The translations under genes and the position numbers were made by a program. Below the pieces are notes generated by a model. The model worked only from the letters and a program-made list of their open reading frames with translations, did not search any database and was not told the origin of the DNA. Of a DNA stretch of 6,575 nucleotides, positions 5,373 to 6,575 are shown one piece after another. Position 1 is the first letter of the stretch; each line of letters opens with the position of its first letter. Where the stretch lies: assembly GCA_025997715.1 (NCBI GenBank), contig BNUY01000151.1:1-6575 (forward strand). Reading direction: 5' to 3'. The stretch comes from Spirochaetia bacterium (lineage in GTDB: Bacteria > Spirochaetota > Spirochaetia > Treponematales > Breznakiellaceae).

Positions 5373-6096
5373 ACTGAAAACGATAACTTAAGCGGACGCC
5401 GGGCGCTGTTTTTAACCCCGCCGCCTGAACGAGCGCAATATCCAGCCCCTTCATGAGGGCCGCCATCCTTCTTGCTGAAGGCGTCCGGTGGTAGAAAATG
5501 GGCCTGAGAATACCGAAAAGCACCGCCGTTCCCCCTGCCGCAAGGGCAATAGTACCGGGCACCAGGTACATGTCATTATCCTTGTTTAATGACAGTTCCC
5601 AGAAGACGCAGCCTGCGGCGGCCCCTTCCAGCGCGGTTATGATTAAACCCCCGGCCACGTCCCCCATGGTATAGGAACCAAGGCCAAGAATGGGGTTCAA
5701 TACCGCCGCGCCGACCCGTCTGCCCGCAGAGAATTCCGGGGCAGAGGCGGGCCACCGGGGAGCTGGCTGCCGGGGAGCTGGCTGCCGGGTGGCAGGTTGC
5801 TGGGGAGCTGGCTGCCGGGTGGCAGGTTGCTGGGGGGCTGGCTGCTGGGGAGCTGGCTGCCGGGTGGCAGGTTGCTGGGGAGCTGGCTGCTGGGGAGCTG
5901 GCTGCCGGGTGGCAGGCTGCTGGGGAGCTGGCTGCTGGGGAGCTGGCTGCCGGGTGGCAGGCTGCCGGGGACCAGGCTGCCGGGTGGCAGGCTGCCGGGG
6001 AGCAACCGGGGTTTCCTGGGCATCCATCCTTTGGGTAGGAATCAGCGCCCATCCTGCTGTTAACAAAAGAAAGAGTATGATTGTATTTTTCTTCAT
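5368..6096 (-). CDS. Secreted Pro/Gln-rich repeat protein with a C-terminal P13-like (spirochaetal envelope protein) domain
   Basis: 242 residues from the ATG at 6096; a second ATG directly upstream (6099) is equally possible. Residues 1-26 form a signal peptide: M-K-K-N, hydrophobic core I6-I19, likely signal peptidase I cut after M-D-A (residue 26). Residues 34-113 are sixteen pentapeptides of type (R/Q)-Q-P-A-(P/T), followed by a decayed R-W-P-A-S. Residues 119-242 are a membrane domain with N-P-I-L-G-L-G-S-Y-T-M-G-D-V-A-G-G at about 134-150, a second hydrophobic stretch at about 178-198 ending G-I-L-R-P-I-F-Y, and C-terminal S-Y-R-F-Q-F. The G-S-x-x-x-G-D-x-x-G-G and G-I-x-R-P pattern recalls the Borrelia/Treponema P13 family of small envelope proteins, some reported as porins. 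That link is from memory of the family and moderately sure; channel activity is not shown. The Pro-rich part is probably an extended periplasmic linker. The stop is 12 bases before lipoprotein A, indicating an operon. Confidence 0.8.
   Translation of the reverse strand: MKKNTIILFLLLTAGWALIPTQRMDAQETPVAPRQPATRQPGPRQPATRQPAPQQPAPQQPATRQPAPQQPAPQQPATRQPAPQQPAPQQPATRQPAPQQPATRQPAPRQPAPRWPASAPEFSAGRRVGAAVLNPILGLGSYTMGDVAGGLIITALEGAAAGCVFWELSLNKDNDMYLVPGTIALAAGGTAVLFGILRPIFYHRTPSARRMAALMKGLDIALVQAAGLKTAPGVRLSYRFQF
5756..5995. repeat. 15-bp tandem repeat array (16 units) encoding pentapeptides
   Basis: Sixteen units of exactly 15 bp, in two main plus-strand versions: one starting TGGGGAGCTGG or CGGGGAGCTGG, the other CGGGTGGCAGG. 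A 45-bp higher-order unit (one of the second kind, two of the first) repeats three times at 5816-5860, 5861-5905 and 5906-5950. All units are multiples of three, so gain or loss of units keeps the gene in frame. A seventeenth unit at 5996-6010 is degraded. There are no spacers, so it is not a CRISPR array. Confidence 0.95.
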
Positions 6097-6204
6097 CATG
6101 TTACTCCTTAATACTATATAGCAAGACAAGAAATTTAACCACGAAAACCACAAAAAAAATCAATTGGCGATTCTTATTTTCTTAATTATCGGTTTTTTTC
6201 GGAG
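6097..6204. other. AT-rich intergenic spacer between the nucleotidyltransferase gene and the P13-like gene
   Basis: This spacer is much richer in A and T than the genes around it. It holds T7 at 6193-6199, A8 at 6152-6159, a 9-bp tandem direct repeat AACCACGAA / AACCACAAA at 6137-6154, and the ribosome binding site of the next gene. On the minus strand a TGCTATATA sequence (6123 to 6115) resembles an extended -10 box, but no good -35 is seen and the implied leader would be only about 12 bases. The minus-strand T8 after a weak CGAT/ATCG pairing is not a convincing terminator. If the downstream genes have their own promoter, it should be here or inside the 3' end of the nucleotidyltransferase gene. 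Confidence 0.5.
6104..6109 (-). promoter_or_regulatory. Ribosome binding site AAGGAG of the P13-like gene
   Basis: AAGGAG on the minus strand lies 4 bases before the ATG at 6099 and 7 bases before the ATG at 6096. It rejects the longer frame that opens at 6153, which has no comparable site and would put a long stretch in front of the signal peptide. Confidence 0.75.
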
Positions 6205-6575
6205 CTAGTCATATCTCCGGTTTAGTTTTTCCGCTATTTCCAGCAACTTTTCCCGTGTATTGAGTTCCGGGTCATCCAGCACCGCTTCCAGCAATTCGTT
6301 GAGAATTATCCCCAGGTGTTTTCCCGGCCTTAGCCCCATGGCTATCAGGTCCATGCCGGAGATTGCCAGGTCTTTAAGGGAGAGCGCCCTATTTTGAGCG
6401 AGGATGCCGTCGATACGGCTTCTCAGGGGGGCGAGGAAGCCCGGCTCCGGTTCAATGCCCGTGGTGGCGTAGGCGTCGCATTGGCGCAGGGCGTAGATAT
6501 CCTCCAGGTTTTTCTCCCCCACCCGGATGATGAACCGTCGCACTGCGGCATCGGTCCAGGTATCTTCGTAATGGA
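6205..6575 (-). CDS. CCA tRNA nucleotidyltransferase / poly(A) polymerase family protein, C-terminal part (5' end outside window)
   Basis: Only the last 122 codons are present; the frame stays open through the window edge, so the true start lies beyond 6575 and the GTG at 6543 is an internal Val. Enzymes of this family add or repair the 3' CCA end of tRNAs in the cytoplasm, or add A tails to RNA. What is visible is the C-terminal helical RNA-binding region: a W-T-D-A-A-V-R-R-F motif at the edge, then an L-R-x-C-D-A segment, then the block L-K-D-L-A-I-S-G-x-D-L and G-L-R-P-G-K-x-L-G-I-I-L, followed by L-N-T-R-E-K-L-L near the end. These match the known C-terminal pattern of bacterial CCA-adding enzymes. 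The catalytic head with its nucleotidyltransferase motifs is not in the window, so CCA-adding and poly(A) activity cannot be separated. It ends in TAG, 108 bases before the next gene, and is probably a separate housekeeping unit. Confidence 0.85.
   Translation of the reverse strand, partial: HYEDTWTDAAVRRFIIRVGEKNLEDIYALRQCDAYATTGIEPEPGFLAPLRSRIDGILAQNRALSLKDLAISGMDLIAMGLRPGKHLGIILNELLEAVLDDPELNTREKLLEIAEKLNRRYD

Noticed and set aside
5756..5995. CRISPR array
   Set aside because: Units are 15 bp, contiguous, without spacers, and lie inside a coding frame.
5690..6121. Several overlapping open frames on both strands in the Pro-rich region
   Set aside because: A 15-bp repeat without stop codons stays open in any frame in which one unit is open. 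Only the minus-strand frame with a signal peptide and binding site is supported.
6115..6123. TGCTATATA as an extended -10 promoter box
   Set aside because: No acceptable -35 and an implied leader of only about 12 bases that barely contains the binding site. Kept as a note, not a feature.
6097..6153. Extended start of the P13-like protein at 6153
   Set aside because: The added 19 residues come from the AT-rich spacer and precede a normal M-K-K-N signal peptide with its own AAGGAG.
1..6575. Insertion sequence or phage remnant explaining the repeats
   Set aside because: No transposase, integrase, terminal inverted repeats or target-site duplications were seen. The repeats are direct and lie within the coding frames.

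Overview
The window is a single-strand block: every gene I can support lies on the minus strand and is read from right to left. It suggests a spirochaete, most likely Treponema, perhaps of the environmental or termite-gut group. This is an inference from a P13-like envelope protein, the short spirochaetal-type lipoprotein signal (S-F-A-G-C), strong AGGAG ribosome binding sites and large repeat-rich paralogous lipoproteins. No sequence comparison could be run.

Layout in order of transcription. The right edge carries the C-terminal part of a tRNA nucleotidyltransferase / poly(A) polymerase family gene (6575 to 6205). After a 108-base AT-rich spacer comes a secreted protein (6096 to 5368) with sixteen Pro/Gln pentapeptides followed by a P13-like membrane domain. 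Twelve bases later begins lipoprotein A (5355 to 2623): lipoprotein signal, five Ig-like repeats of about 100 residues, then a predicted seven-bladed propeller built on VWKNG / VYVAG repeats. After a 60-base gap holding a clear stem-loop comes lipoprotein B (2562 to 520): an almost identical signal, three of the same Ig-like repeats, then six NHL blades. A 250-base gap then holds a small hydrophobic ORF (435 to 268), possibly frameshifted. Finally lipoprotein C starts at 271 and runs off the left edge with the same signal and the first Ig-like repeat.

The main theme is a tandem family of modular envelope lipoproteins. The membrane anchor and leader DNA are nearly invariant, the stalk is a variable number of Ig-like repeats, and the head is a different beta-propeller in each complete gene. 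Leader copies A and C are almost identical at DNA level, and their identity stops within a few bases of the upstream stop codon. This points to recent duplication or gene conversion. A C8 run inside lipoprotein A, a G7 run just after lipoprotein B, a T5 run in the small ORF and the 15-bp repeats in the P13-like gene are possible sources of length or phase variation. Ligands and functions of the heads cannot be told from sequence; surface display and binding are inference.

No tRNA, rRNA, CRISPR array, insertion sequence or plus-strand gene was found. The long plus-strand open frames are antisense shadows of the repetitive, GC-rich minus-strand genes.
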